64,000 bases of DNA from Gautieria morchelliformis. Taxonomy: Eukaryota; Basidiomycota; Agaricomycetes; Gomphales; Gomphaceae. The stretch is from NCBI GenBank assembly GCA_015179125.1, contig WHVA01000399.1, positions 43,887-107,886 on the forward strand. The letters are read 5' to 3'. The notes under the pieces are model-generated. The model was not told where the DNA came from. It ran no database searches and saw only the letters and a program-made list of their open reading frames with translations. How positions within the stretch are numbered: the stretch's first letter is position 1; the number at the start of each line of letters is the position of its first letter. Position numbers and translations under genes: made by a program. Shown piece by piece: positions 22,946 to 34,274 of this stretch.

Positions 22946-24004
22946 ATGACCAAATCGATCCAAATTCACGACGCGCACTATCGACGTGCGAACGGCTGTC
23001 TATTAGGGAAATCCACAAGGAGGAAATTCAAATCCTCAACTCACCGCCGCACTCAACCGTTCGAGTTAGTCCACATGGACCTCGCGGGCCCCATGCGAAC
23101 GTGCTCCATCCAGGGCCATAGCTACCACTACGTACTGGTGGATGACTACACGTGCTACAAATGGGTATTCTTCTTGCAAACGAAGGCCGACACCTTTGAT
23201 TGCTTCAAGAAGTACCATGCGCTCGTCTCCACGCACTACAAAGATACGCTCCGAGCCATACGCTCGGATCGCGGGGGGGAATTCCTATCGACGGAATTCA
23301 TCCAGTACATCACAGAAAATGGAATAAAGCACGAACTTACCGCGCCACACACACCGCAACAGAACGGCGTCGCTGAAAGAGCGAACCGAACGATCGCGGA
23401 AGCCGCGCGTGCCATGCTACAGAGTGCCGGCATGTCCCACGGATTCTGGGAGAGCGCTGTTGCCACAGCTGTACATGTAAGAAATCGCGCTCCCTCACGT
23501 GCAAGCAATTACCTCTCCCCACATGAATGCCTTTTTGGACGTGCACCCGACCTCAGCTATCTCCGAACCTTTGGTTGCCTCGCCTATGCGCACACCACAT
23601 CGCAGCGCACCAAATTCGACCCAACGTCAAAGAAACTGATTTTCATAGGATATGATGGATCCACCAAGGGGTACAAGCTGTGGGATCCATCTACACACAA
23701 AATCCTAGTATCCACCGATGTTACATTTGAGGAAAACGTATATCCTCTCCGCGCCCCAACCGTCCCGATCGCGCAGCCAAACCCCAACCTTTCACAACCC
23801 CCGCAACCGACGCCTGAACTAGTCAAGTTAGCGATGCCAGAGAGCGACGACGAAGATCTCGAAGACCACGCACCAGCACACGGTCCACCACCGCCTCCAG
23901 GGCCACCAGTCCCAGCGTCCCACAACCGGCTCCACCACGCCTACCAGCACCTCCGCGAAGATCTGCATGCATCGTTGGGAGGTCCCTGCACCCCAATCCA
24001 ATGA
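22946..24004 (+). pseudogene. pol: Copia 1 integrase
   Basis: The frame holds the rve core: D in 'VHMDLAGPM', D in 'IRSDRGGEF', E in 'GVAERANRTIAEA'. 'FGRAPDLSYLRTFGCLAYAH' and a Pro-rich tail follow. The zinc-binding start is in the preceding frame (HARLGHLSW). It ends at 24002-24004, where a shift back to frame 1 begins the RT region. Two frame changes within a single polyprotein mean the copy is dead. Confidence 0.9.
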
Positions 24005-25686
24005 ACGCTAGCCCAGACAGGGCTCAGCGCTGGGTACCCGCGGTATGGACGAACGCGATTACGGCGTTCCTAGCTGCTGCGGACACGACACTCACGGGAG
24101 ACCCAACATCGTACCAGGCCACGATGTCCTCCGCAGAAGCCGAATTCTGGCATCGAGCCATGACAGAAGAGATAAAGTGCTTACTGGATAATGGGACTTG
24201 GGAGCTAACAGACCTACCAAAAGACAGATGCACGATGAAATGCAGATGGGTGTACCTAACGAAGCGCGACACTCAAGGAAAAATCGCCAGGTACCGGGCT
24301 CGACTCGTCGCCAAAGGTTTTCTGAAAACCTTGGGCATTGATTATGAAGAGACCTTCGCGCCAGTCGCCAGGCTCGACTCCCTGAGGCTACTGCTAGCAC
24401 TTGCAGCGAGGTTCGACCTAGATGTACACCAAATCGACATAAAATCAGCCTACCTCAACGGCAACCTGGATGAAGAACTGTACATGGACCAACCGGAAGG
24501 TCTTGCAGTCCCAGGGAAGGAAAACAAGGTGTGCAAACTGTCGAAGGCGATCTACGGGTTAAAGCAAGCAGGACGGCAATGGCACGCACACCTGCAAGAG
24601 ACGCTCGACAACCTAGGATTCCAAAAAAACATCGCCAGCGACATATCCATTTTCATCAAACGTGATGACGGGGGAGACCACCCCACCATCGTGCTCGTAT
24701 ATGTGGATGATATAGCGATAATTGGAGTCCTTGCAGCTGTCAACGATCTTAAAGCGAAAATTGGGACGCGCTACAAGATCACTGACCTAGGGGAGATAAA
24801 CCACTTCTTAGGAATCCACATCACGCGCGATCGCCCAAAAAAAAAGATAAGCATAGATCAATCCCATTATATCGAATGCATGCTGACCAGGTACGATATG
24901 CTGGAGTGTAGACCGGTGTACACGCCATTCGCGCCGGGCACAAAGCTTGTACCCAACACCGAAAAGTTCTCCGACTCAGCCGTCACCTCACGCTACCAAC
25001 AAATAGTGGGATCACTCATGTACGCCATGCTTGGTTCGAGACCGGACATATGCTTCGCGGTCAACCGGCTCTCACAATTTGGCGCAAACCCCACGGCAGA
25101 CCACTTACTCGCTGCCCAACACGTCCTCCGTTACCTGTTCACAACGCAAACGCACGCCCTGACGTACGGAAGGAACGACTCCATTGAACTCATCAGCTAC
25201 AGCGACTCGGATTGGGCCGCTGGCACTGACGGCCGACGATCGACAACCGGCTATGTGTTCATACTATCAGGAAGTTCCATAGCATGGGCCACGCAAAAAC
25301 AGAGGACCGTCACACTGTCATCGACGGAAGCAGAGTACATGGCGTTGACGGAGTGCACAAAGCACGCGCAGTGGACCATCTCCCTGCTCCAACAACTCGA
25401 CTTCGAAGTAGAACTCCCACTCGACGTATATTCAGACTCACTAGGTGCTCGCGCTATCGCCGCAAACGCCGTGTTTCACAAACGAACGAAACACATTGAT
25501 GTCAAATATCACTATATTCGAGAATGTATCAACAAGGGAACTATCGAAGTCTCACCTGTATCCACGAAGGACAATGTCGCCAATCTCCTAACCAAATCCC
25601 TGCCCCGCTATCAGCACCAGAAGCTACGCTTGAAACTCGGACTCGACGATGGTTCAATCGCGGGGGAGTGTTGTGAATCCGATTGA
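24001..25686 (+). pseudogene. pol: Copia 1 reverse transcriptase / RNase H
   Basis: The open frame of 561 residues has 'RWVYLTKRDTQGKIARYRARLVAKG', 'DIKSAYLNGNLDEELYM', 'IYGLKQAGRQWH' and the catalytic YVDDIAII (about residue 233). 'DLGEINHFLGIHITRD' and RNase H follow ('SYSDSDWAAGTDGRRSTTGY', 'LSSTEAEYMAL', 'TKHIDVKYHYIRE', 'NVANLLTKSLP'). The end overlaps the polypurine tract and the start of the 3' LTR. This part alone looks undamaged. Confidence 0.9.
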
Positions 25687-25731
25687 CCAGTCGCCGAGTC
25701 GGCACCACCTTCTCTTTTTGGACAATATTAC

Positions 25732-28700
25732 TGTTAGTAATCGGGACGATGACACCACCAAGGCAGAGCCGGCACGCATTTAGCCGAAGGTTCGAATTCG
25801 AGATCGCTCTCGACCCCGGGTTGCTGGTGCACCGGCATCGCATCGGCACAGCAGCTCGAAGAGATTGGTAATATAGGAACATCATAATTAGTATATAAGG
25901 ACAGATGATCTTGTACAGATCGTAGAATAACAGATTATTATATCTCCTTCGTTCCACAGGTTATGGGCCCCGCACATAACTAAACTACTACAAATCTAAC
26001 TACGCTCTATACTCCAATAACTCAATACCGATCGACGATGTCGAGTAGCAACAACACGTACAAGATCGACCCCTTGAACGGGGATAATTATGCGGCGTGG
26101 CGCCGGCGGCTCGAGTGGATACTCGATGACTTAGATCTGTGGGACGTGGCTATCGGCAGGGAGACGGAACCGAGACCGGCAGATGCCGACAACGTCACTG
26201 CGACCGAGCAGCAGGAGATCGACGATTGGAGAAGGAAGGACAAGAAGGCCAGAAAAGAGATTTGCCTCAGAGTTGCCGATGAACAACTAGTTTACATCAA
26301 TCAGACGATGTCTGCATTTGCTGTATGGACTAGTCTACAAGCTATATTCGAATCTAAGGGAGCAGTGGGGATTGTAAATCTCCGAAGAGATTTCTTCCGG
26401 ATGCTTGCCGAGGACGGCGCGAACATGGAGGAGCACGTACGCAAGCTCCGCGGCATTCAACAGGAACTGAATGCGCGGGGGCATTACATCAGTGACACCG
26501 AGTTCTCGAACACGTTGCTGACATCATTACCAGATTCTTGGTCGGCGTTTATTACGGCAGTAAACGCCAGTGGAGCCGGGACAACAGCTGATATATTAAT
26601 AGCTCGGGTCCTCGATGAGGATCAAGCACGGAAAGCTGGATCGGCACGGCAGATGGCGCTTAAAGCGCAACAACGTCACAGGACCAAGAAAGATGACTCA
26701 GGAGCAACAAAGGGAAAATGCCGAAATTGCGGCAAGAAGGGTCATTACGTGAAGGACTGTTGGGCGAAAGGTGGCGGCAAAGAAGGCCAAGCACCGAAAT
26801 GGTTCAAATCAGGGAACAAAGAAACAGCCAAACAAGCAGAAGAAAAGGACTTCGCATTTGTATCTAAGGAGGTAGCATACAGTGCTATATCCGCATCCGA
26901 CTGGCTAGCCGATTCAGGGGCAACAACACATATAGCTCGAAGCCGAAACGATTTCGCTAGCTATGCCGAGGAACCATCTGAAATCGAAGGAATTTCACCT
27001 GATGCGGTACTACATACACAAGGCCGAGGCACGATCTACATGGAATTCAAGGTCGGCACCAAGACGAACACGATCGAGCTACGTGACGTCAAACACGCAC
27101 CAGATGCACCGAACAACCTTATCAGCGTAGGGCGTTTAACTGATAAGGGCAACACGGCCACATTTTCAGGCACCGGCGTCGAATTCAAATCACGCGCCGG
27201 AGTTACCTTCGCACAGGGACAGAAGCGTGGGCGGCTGTTCTGTATGAAGGCACGGGTCACTCGATCAGTCGAGGCACGGGACTTTGCCGCAGCGGCAAAA
27301 GGACGGTCATGGGACAAATGGCACAGGATACTAGGGCACGTCAACATAAACTCCATAAAATTGTTGAAATCTAACAACCTAGTTACTGGACTTGAGATTG
27401 ACGAGTCAAACGAGCCGAGCCAGTGCAAGGCATGCATACAAGGCAAGCGGCATGTGGAGCCATTCCCCAAAAGAGCCGAGGACACTGTAGAACAGGTCGG
27501 CGATCTGACAGTATCCGATGTATGGGGACCTGCCCAGACCGAGGGACCATCGCGTGAGAAATACTTTTATTCTTTCACGGACATCAAATCGAGGTACACT
27601 GTAATCTATTTTGGGAGCACCAAAGATGAAGCGCTCAGACACTTCGAGACGTACAAGGCATTCCTCGAGACCCAAACAGGTCAGAAACTGAAGAGGTTTC
27701 GCTCGGATAATGGAGGGGAATATGTCAATAAAAATTTCAAGGAATTTTGTGCAAAATATGGCATTATCATGGAGACCACAGCTCCATACTCCCCAGCCCA
27801 GAATGGAATTGCCGAACGACTCAACCGGACCTTACTCGAGCACGCACGGGCAATGATATTTGCCAAGAACCTGCCAAAAATACTCTGGCCCGAGGCCGTG
27901 GCTTACGCATGCTATATCAAAAATCGATCACCCACGCGAGCGCTTGGAGATGACGCAACGCCGTTCCAAGCACTATTCGGCAAGAAGCCGAACATAGCAC
28001 GTCTAGAGGAATTCGGGACAAATTGTTGGGTTATGGTGCCGGATCAACGACGAGCCAAACTTGATCCAAAGGCAGAAGAGCATATATTCGTCAGAGTAGC
28101 AGAACATGCAAAAGCCTGGAGGTATTACAATAAAGCCTCAAAGCACGTTCAAGTCTCTAGGAACATTACATTTGACGAAAATGACAACCGACTCTACCCT
28201 ATCCCAGATAACGACGATGACGACACGGCACCGCTCGAGGGGGAGCACTCACCGCGCGAGCATGTGCCGGACCCGATCACATCTACCCCACAGACGTCAT
28301 CACCCCAGACAACGCCCGTTCCTGATCCACCTGAACAAGCGCCAGCTCCAGAGATCCGACGGAGCGCGCGTATCACTCAAAGACCGGATTACCGAAAACT
28401 GAATAATTCAGGACGCACCGAGCAGGTTTACATAACGAGAGAAATCGTCACTGAACCTGAGAATTACAGAGCGGCGGTATCACGTGATGATGCGCCGATC
28501 TGGGAGAAAGCGATGGAAATTGAGATGGACCAACACAAGACGTTAGGAACATGGGAGTTAACAGAACTACCACCCGGACGAGTAGCTATCGGTTGCCGAT
28601 GGGTATACGCTGTCAAAACACAACCGGACGGACAATTCGATAAGGCTAAAGCAAGGGTTGTGGCTCAAGGATTCACACAGAGGCCAGGGATGGATCACTA

Positions 28701-30229
28701 CGAGATAACCTCACCCGTGGTCAAATTCGATTCACTACGTGTTCTATTAGCCATCGCAAACACACTCGATTGGGAAATCGAAATGATGGATGTCAAAGGC
28801 GCCTACCTCAATTCAACCATAGATGAGGAGATCTACATGCGCCAGCCCGACGGTTTTGATGATGGATCTGGATGCGTTCTAAGAATATACAGAGCGCTCT
28901 ACGGACTCAAACAATCAGGGCGAGCTTGGCATCAGCGCTTACGCAAATTACTACTCGATCTCGGCTTCCATCAAAGTACAGCCGATGAATGCATCTACAT
29001 CAGACAAGATAAGGACTCAATCAAAGTCATATCAGTATATGTGGACGACTTTGGACTATTTGCTGACTCCAAAGGAGGGATGATTAAGCTCAAGGGGGAG
29101 CTTCATGGGAAATTCCCTTTAACAGATTTAGGAGAAATGAAGAAAATCTTGGGAATTAGAGTTGAGAGGAATAGGGATGAGGGAACACTGATCATGTCAC
29201 AAGGACATTACATCGACATCATACTCGATCGATTCAACATGGCTACGGCACATTCCGTATCTACACCTCTGCATAAAATGATCAAACTCACGACACCCAT
29301 GGACTCAACAGGTCCAACTGCCGAAGTACCCTATGCTAAAGCGATCGGATCATTAATGTATGCAGCACTCAGCACGTGACCTGATTTGGCCTTTACCGTA
29401 CAACATCTGAGCCAATTCATTACTACTTATGGAACCGAGCACTGGACGGCGATCAAGCACGCGCTCAGGTACCTCAAGGGGTCACGTGACGACGGCATAA
29501 TCTTCCGACGAGACGCTGGTCTCGACCTCGAAATATTTGTTGATTCGGATTATGCTAATAGAAACGACGCACTATCTATTAGTGGCTATGTAGCTATACT
29601 AGGAGGGGGAGCTATCGCATGGAGCTCGAAGAAGCAGCGAACGATCGCGCTATCTACCACGGAGGCCGAATACATGGCACTTACCGAGGGCGCCAAGCAA
29701 TTAATCTGGCTGAGGCATTTTATCGAGGAACTTGGAATCGATCAAACCCAGCCCACGTCACTTCGATCAGACAATCTAGGCGCCATTACACTATCACATG
29801 ACGCAACGTATCATGCGCGTACCAAACACATCAATGTCGCATATCATTTCATCCGTGAGAAAGTGGCCTCTCACGAGGCATCACTTACGTACGTACCGAC
29901 GAAGGAGAACGTAGCGGACATATTTACAAAGGGATTGGATTTATATCAACACAGGTATCTATTAGGGAAATTAGGATTTTGCCGAAGGGACTTCTCGCTG
30001 AGGGGGAGTGTTAGTAATCGGGACGATGACACCGCCAAGGCAGAGCCAGCATGCATTTAGCCGAAGGTTCGAGATCGCTCTCGACCCCGGGTTGCTGGTG
30101 CACCGGCATCGCATCGGCACAGCAGCTCGAAGAGATTGGTAATATAGGAACATCATAATTAGTATATAAGGACAGATGATCTTGTACAGATCGTAGAATA
30201 ACAGATTATTATATCTCCTTCGTTCCACA
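25732..30229 (+). mobile_element. Ty1/copia element 2, near-intact, nested in the 3' LTR of element 1, TSD ATTAC
   Basis: The LTRs are 25732-25958 (227 bp) and 30009-30229 (221 bp). I see three substitutions and one 6-bp indel between them, so insertion is recent. ATTAC duplications lie at 25727-25731 and 30230-30234, and the 5' LTR of element 1 (21363 region) shows the uninterrupted ATTACTAAGC. The PBS GGTTATGGGCCCC is at 25959 and the PPT AGGGGGAG just before 30009. One stop codon interrupts an otherwise complete polyprotein. Confidence 0.97.
26038..30060 (+). CDS. Copia 2 Gag-Pol polyprotein with a single in-frame TGA
   Basis: One frame of 1340 codons, broken only by TGA at 29377-29379 where relatives have Arg ('AALSTRPDLAF'). 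Domains by approximate residue: Gag 1-225; zinc knuckle CRNCGKKGHYVKDC 228-241; protease LADSGATTHI near 290; integrase with zinc start 'GHVNINS' (about 433), D in 'SDVWGP' (about 493), D in 'RSDNGGEY' (about 557), E in 'GIAERLNRT' (about 591); RT with YVDDFGLF (about 1000); RNase H with 'VDSDYANRND', 'LSTTEAEYMAL', 'ARTKHINVAYHF' and 'NVADIFTKGL'. A CGA-to-TGA change fits deamination at CpG. RNase H follows the stop, so this copy could make all but RNase H, or be mobilised in trans. Confidence 0.95.
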
Positions 30230-31418
30230 ATTACTAAGCAACTAGTATAGCTACCCAACTCGTGTAAGACGGTGCTTCAGACTTTCTTCTGACGCCGTCC
30301 AGGTATTTACAGTTGGACTCCTTAATAACAGACTTTCTTCTGACGCCGTCCAGGTTCTAAACTGCCTATAGAAGTTGCTCACAATACGCAAGGCAAGGTT
30401 GCGCGCTCGCAGAGGATGCGTGACCGTTCATGTCACACGGACTCACACCACCGTGGCCTAAATCGAGGCCGAGTGGCGGTGTGAATTTCTTCGTCCCAAC
30501 GATTTCTCACTTCACCACTCTATCTCGTCTGATGATTTGAGCCGTGATCCGTCACATACATTTTATAGAACCGTTGTCTTGACATGTATACACCATGTCA
30601 GGTGCCATGCCTTCCTGGCTGCTTTAATCTTTATCAACATCTTAGAACCAAACACGTAATCCCCACCCAAACAAACAAATGATCAGTTATAACTCATAAG
30701 GTAAAGAGCCCTTGTCAAGCTTTCGCACTTATTGTTATTATTTAATTACTTATCTATTTTTCCACTCAACAGTTTGGACTGTATTAAGAGCGGACCCGTT
30801 ACATATTTGGCTCGGAACACTGGTTATAAACTTCTGATCCTGTAATGGGTAAGTATTTATTTTATATCCCATGTTTGTGCCTGTCACCGCGCGAAGGCAA
30901 TCAAGCGGTGTCGAGGAGCAATACATATTCAAGCTGGGAATTGGTTCGCAAAGCAGATAAGTTACCTGCTTGCTCGACAGTCTATCCCAGCCCTGCAACT
31001 CATAATTATAATTTTGGTCAGATTGTTATTATTACATACGTCGGCCCGAGTTTACCATCAGTCTGATGGTGCTATATATATACCCATGAACTTCTTTTCA
31101 GCCTTACGGTTGGTGCGTGCATTTTTAACGGCATTGTTCCCTACGGACCATATCGCCATTTGCGAATATATTTCATGCCCTTTGAAATATAAGGCAGCGT
31201 GTTCTGCGCGTGGCACAGCGCAGAATGGTAATTCCGTGATGGGTGGGTCTTGCGGAATTGAGAAACATACAGCCGGCGTCGGCGCCTGAGTATCGAGTAT
31301 GCGCTCTGCCTCTGAAGCTGCCCATGCTCACTCTTGCTCTGTCGCTCCTCTTTAATCTCCCTTTTCCTACCATTCCCTTTAGAGTCGTACAGAGTTCACA
31401 CACTGTGAGTCTCGAAAC

Positions 31419-31529
31419 ATGTCTCTCGTCCCGTTCGAGACGGTACTAGCTGGGCGCAACCCCTTGTATGATTCCACTGATGGAAGCCGTTCCCCTTCCT
31501 TTCCGATTCATCTAATGCTTTTTAGCTAA
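31419..31529 (+). CDS. Short ORF shared by unit C copies (MSLVPFE...)
   Basis: A 36-codon frame starts MSLVPFETVLAG. Its counterpart on the minus strand from 9954 reads further (about 65 codons before the hAT-like element) and differs by one base that removes the stop here. The counterpart at 39278-39352 has 24 codons. In the 39 kb copy a GTATATATA box lies about 165 bp upstream. It could be the first exon of a lost gene that faced away from the kinase. I recognise no family. Confidence 0.3.
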   Translation: MSLVPFETVLAGRNPLYDSTDGSRSPSFPIHLMLFS

Positions 31530-31944
31530 TGGCTGCGTCTCAAAATGACTCACATCAATCGATATCGATGGCAAGGCTGTGCGTTTCTCAGGTGAAATCG
31601 AGCCTAGGCTACATCATCATGATCTGAGTCTTCCATACCGTCTCCCGGAATGCTGGTGCTTCTACGCCGCGTGTAAAGCTACAATACCCCTAATCGCCAT
31701 GAATACAGCAGCAGTGTTTTAATTTGGTATGCGTCTTCGCACACCGGTCCTTAGCCGACTTCCCATTGTCCATCGACGTGGGAACCACGTGTATTCCCTT
31801 AACAGTCTCTTACCTCGACAATTTTTCCCTCGGCTGTGTAAGAAGCACGCTATCTCTGTGCATAATGGGTGCGGAATCTAGGGAGGACTATCCCGCTTGA
31901 CATAACTGCCGGGCCAATTAACTTCAAGGAAGTCTATGCAGTAT

Positions 31945-32014
31945 GGAATATACAGAGTGGACGGAAACGCATGTACCTGGCAGTACATGCGTTTCCATCC
32001 ACTCCGTATATTCC
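31945..32014. repeat. 70-bp palindrome in unit C
   Basis: Arms of about 32 bp (GGAATATACAGAGTGGACGG ... and its inverse ending TATATTCC) flank a 6-nt loop. Only a few mismatches are present. The inverted copy at 8012-8080 retains it. Confidence 0.85.
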
Positions 32015-32230
32015 GTGCACCTCTCTGATTCAATTATCTCAAGCGAATCCCCCGTGATTACAGATCAGCGCCCGCTTCAGTGCGTCAACGCGATGTAAAT
32101 ACTAATGCTCTACAACCCGTGTTTTTGATTTGTGGGCTGGAAGCAATACTTTGCTTCTAAACACCCTAGCTTGGGCGTGTAGCTTCGCCTCACGACTTTC
32201 TGCGATGAGCATTGCATGTCCGAGTACAGT

Positions 32231-32634
32231 CTGTCAGTACATGGGGGTGCATATAGAGTAACCGGATATTTGGACGGGATATCGTTACACATACAACAGA
32301 CAAGCAAACGGCGAAGGTACACTTGAGTTTGATCAATATACCTGTGCCTGACAGTGACTAGTCAGTGCTCCAATTCGAATGCGAAGGGCGAGCCTTCAGG
32401 AGAGAAATAAGACACGAACCATAAAAGAAAACGGATGGATATAAGATAAATAACCAAACAGCAGTTTCGAGTTGGAACGACACAAATGTAATCATCAGCA
32501 AACCGGCCTCGACCACTGGGCAGACTACTGCAATAGAATTTTCGTGAATGGCAAACACCCCATACAAACCTCACACAACACAAACAAATCCAAGGGGTTG
32601 TTCTAGAGGTACATGAGAGCCACAGTAAAGACGG
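32231..32634. other. Junction sequence between tandem units, nothing recognised
   Basis: No match elsewhere in the window. A minus-strand frame (32721-32362) has hydrophobic stretches but no start context, conservation or domain that I can support. Confidence 0.35.
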
Positions 32635-32799
32635 TGAGTACAGTAAAGTAATTGCAATTCTCTTGGTAAGACATTCCGGACGTGCACACCACGCTCTCAG
32701 CCTAAGGAACACTATTGACAAACTGCTCTATAACATGGATGTCTTCTCATCCGTGTGAGGGTAACTCGCGCCTCTCTCCTTCTTCTCAACATAGCGGAA

Positions 32800-33441
32800 A
32801 TGGCCGCTATCCACGCTATCACACCCGTTGTGTCCGCCGGTGCAATGAAAAAGTTTTCCGTCAAGGGTCCAGTGGAACGTTCAGATGCCGTCATGGATGA
32901 GGCCCGGGAGAAATTCGAGACATGGGGGCAGTATATGAAACCAGAAGTTGCCATGTCGCAGATAGTCGTGTGGAGTAAGTCAACCTATTATATCTCCTGG
33001 AGGTGTACAGGTACCTATCATCCAGGTTTAAGGATCCAACGCGATCGCGAAGCACTCGAACCCAATCTGCACAGGCAAGTTTCAGAGCTGGAATGAAGCG
33101 GCCGCTTATGAGGAGAAAGTGAATAGATATTACGGGAAAGTCAAGGTTAGCGGATAGCTCGGCGTTAACGTTGACATATGCAACTCACATCTCTTGCAGA
33201 CCTCCTCGGATAAAGTAAGAGATCAACTCCACAATGAGCAACTCAAAAAGGTGTGGGCTGTGGGCGGCATAGTCTCCGACTCTTCCGGTGTGTTTTCTTA
33301 AATCACTCTATTGTTATGATCAAGTTACTGTAGACAAGCTCCTGAATGTTTGATAGCAATACTCACTGAATATTCACCATAGGTCCACCTCTCCAACCCC
33401 AAGCCACGGAACCTGGTGAGCGCTGGGATCTACCTGACTGA
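32800..33441 (+). CDS. Small unrecognised four-exon gene (copy 2)
   Basis: Exons 32800-32974, 33033-33145, 33200-33287 and 33383-33441 join to 144 codons without a stop. Introns of 58, 54 and 95 nt have GT-AG ends at the same places as in copy 1 (15807-16483). The first ATG of copy 1 is ATA here, and translation can start at the second (MAAIHAI). The end of exon 1 and an 8-nt difference in exon 2 change the frame, but together they restore it, and both copies read 'SWN(K/E)AA.Y' onward in the same frame. Function is unknown. Confidence 0.5.
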
Positions 33442-33871
33442 ACTGACTGACGTGATGACTTAATAGAACATTTTGCACCGGATGCACCATTGAGCTACGC
33501 AACGGCCCCAGGTGCTGGTTCACAATCAAGTTGCGTATAGACTTGTCATTCCACCGAAATCTCGCCCACTCATACAGAATGGAATTTATAAGCAGCGCAA
33601 CGATGTAAAAGATTTAATGTAGACACAAAAGTTGATTGCGTTTCCTAATACAGATAATGGAGGTCATTTCAATTTTGCGAATGAGTCTGGCGCTGCTTCT
33701 TTGAAGAAGTAGCGCCAGACCTATTCGCAGTGGGTGACATGGTGAGCGCCTTGCCAGCGCCGAAGGGGCAAGTGGTAGGTATTCCTTGTGTGAATTTATC
33801 TTATGTTCACGCATATGGTAGAAACAAACATTTTTACGATCCGGACAAGAGTCCCAAAGGTCCACGAATCA

Positions 33872-33957
33872 AAGTCGCAACACCAGCACATACAAGAAGC
33901 TCATCCTTGACGGTGCTGTCAAGGATGGGCTTCTTGTATGTGCTTGTGTTGCGACTT
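33872..33957. repeat. Long near-perfect hairpin specific to unit B copy 2
   Basis: Two 40-nt arms beginning AAGTCGCAACAC and ending GTGTTGCGACTT with two mismatches, and a 6-nt loop GGTGCT. Copy 1 (near 17026-17060) has only the right arm. The left arm looks like a new inverted duplication of it. Confidence 0.9.
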
Positions 33958-34132
33958 CTAGTGAATACTACTAAGTTTCTGAATTCCAGTCGCATATGAG
34001 ACACAGACATCGAAATGGTGATCAATTTGGCTACTATGTAAATTTCATTCCCGTATAACCTCTTTACTATCTAGCCCACATACGCACCACGTGTTTAATA
34101 GCTTACAAAATCCAGGATCGCTTGAATGCTCA

Positions 34133-34274
34133 TAGGGTGCCTGCATCATGTATCTCCGGGTCCCTAGTGACGTAGAGGGATAGTTAAGGAACGGTGGTCC
34201 CAGTGGGGTATCCACTATAGTGGGTTCTTGCTATGAGTCATAGGGACCTGGAGATAAATGATACAAACACCCTA
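34133..34274. mobile_element. 142-bp MITE-like element with about 34-bp inverted ends
   Basis: TAGGGTGCCTGCATCATGTA at the left pairs with the inverse of TTATCATTTGTATC-type sequence at the right (ends ACACCCTA). The pairing continues through TCTCC(G/A)GGTCCCTA. No coding sequence. It lies at the start of the 1.27 kb that is extra in copy 2. No clean target duplication was found. Confidence 0.65.

Larger units (their letters stand above)
21303..30386 (+). mobile_element. Ty1/copia element 1, TSD CGCAA, containing nested copia element 2
   Basis: The 5' LTR is 21303-21461 (TGTTGTGA...TCACAATA). The 3' LTR starts at 25669 after the polypurine CGGGGGAG, is split by element 2 (25732-30229), resumes after it, and ends at 30386. 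CGCAA flanks both sides (21298-21302; 30387-30391) and unit C resumes at 30392. The 3' LTR carries an internal duplication of a CAGACTTTCTTCTGACGCCG block (near 30275-30355) absent from the 5' LTR. The coding region is broken, so the element is inactive. Confidence 0.95.
30392..32230 (+). repeat. Host repeat unit C, most complete copy
   Basis: It matches 38362-39412 (direct), 13032-11826 and 10042-7921 (inverted), and 1-370 (distal end). It lies upstream of the kinase pseudogene, separated from it only by the copia 1 insertion. Notable contents are a TATATATATA block near 31070, a short ORF at 31419, and a palindrome at 31945-32014. It provides the empty sites for the hAT-like element and the decayed Helitron. 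Confidence 0.9.

Noticed and set aside
25790-25830. tRNA B-box like GGTTCGAATTCGAGATC
   Set aside because: It lies inside the copia 2 LTR, there is no cloverleaf around it, and the 3' LTR lacks the AATTCG part.
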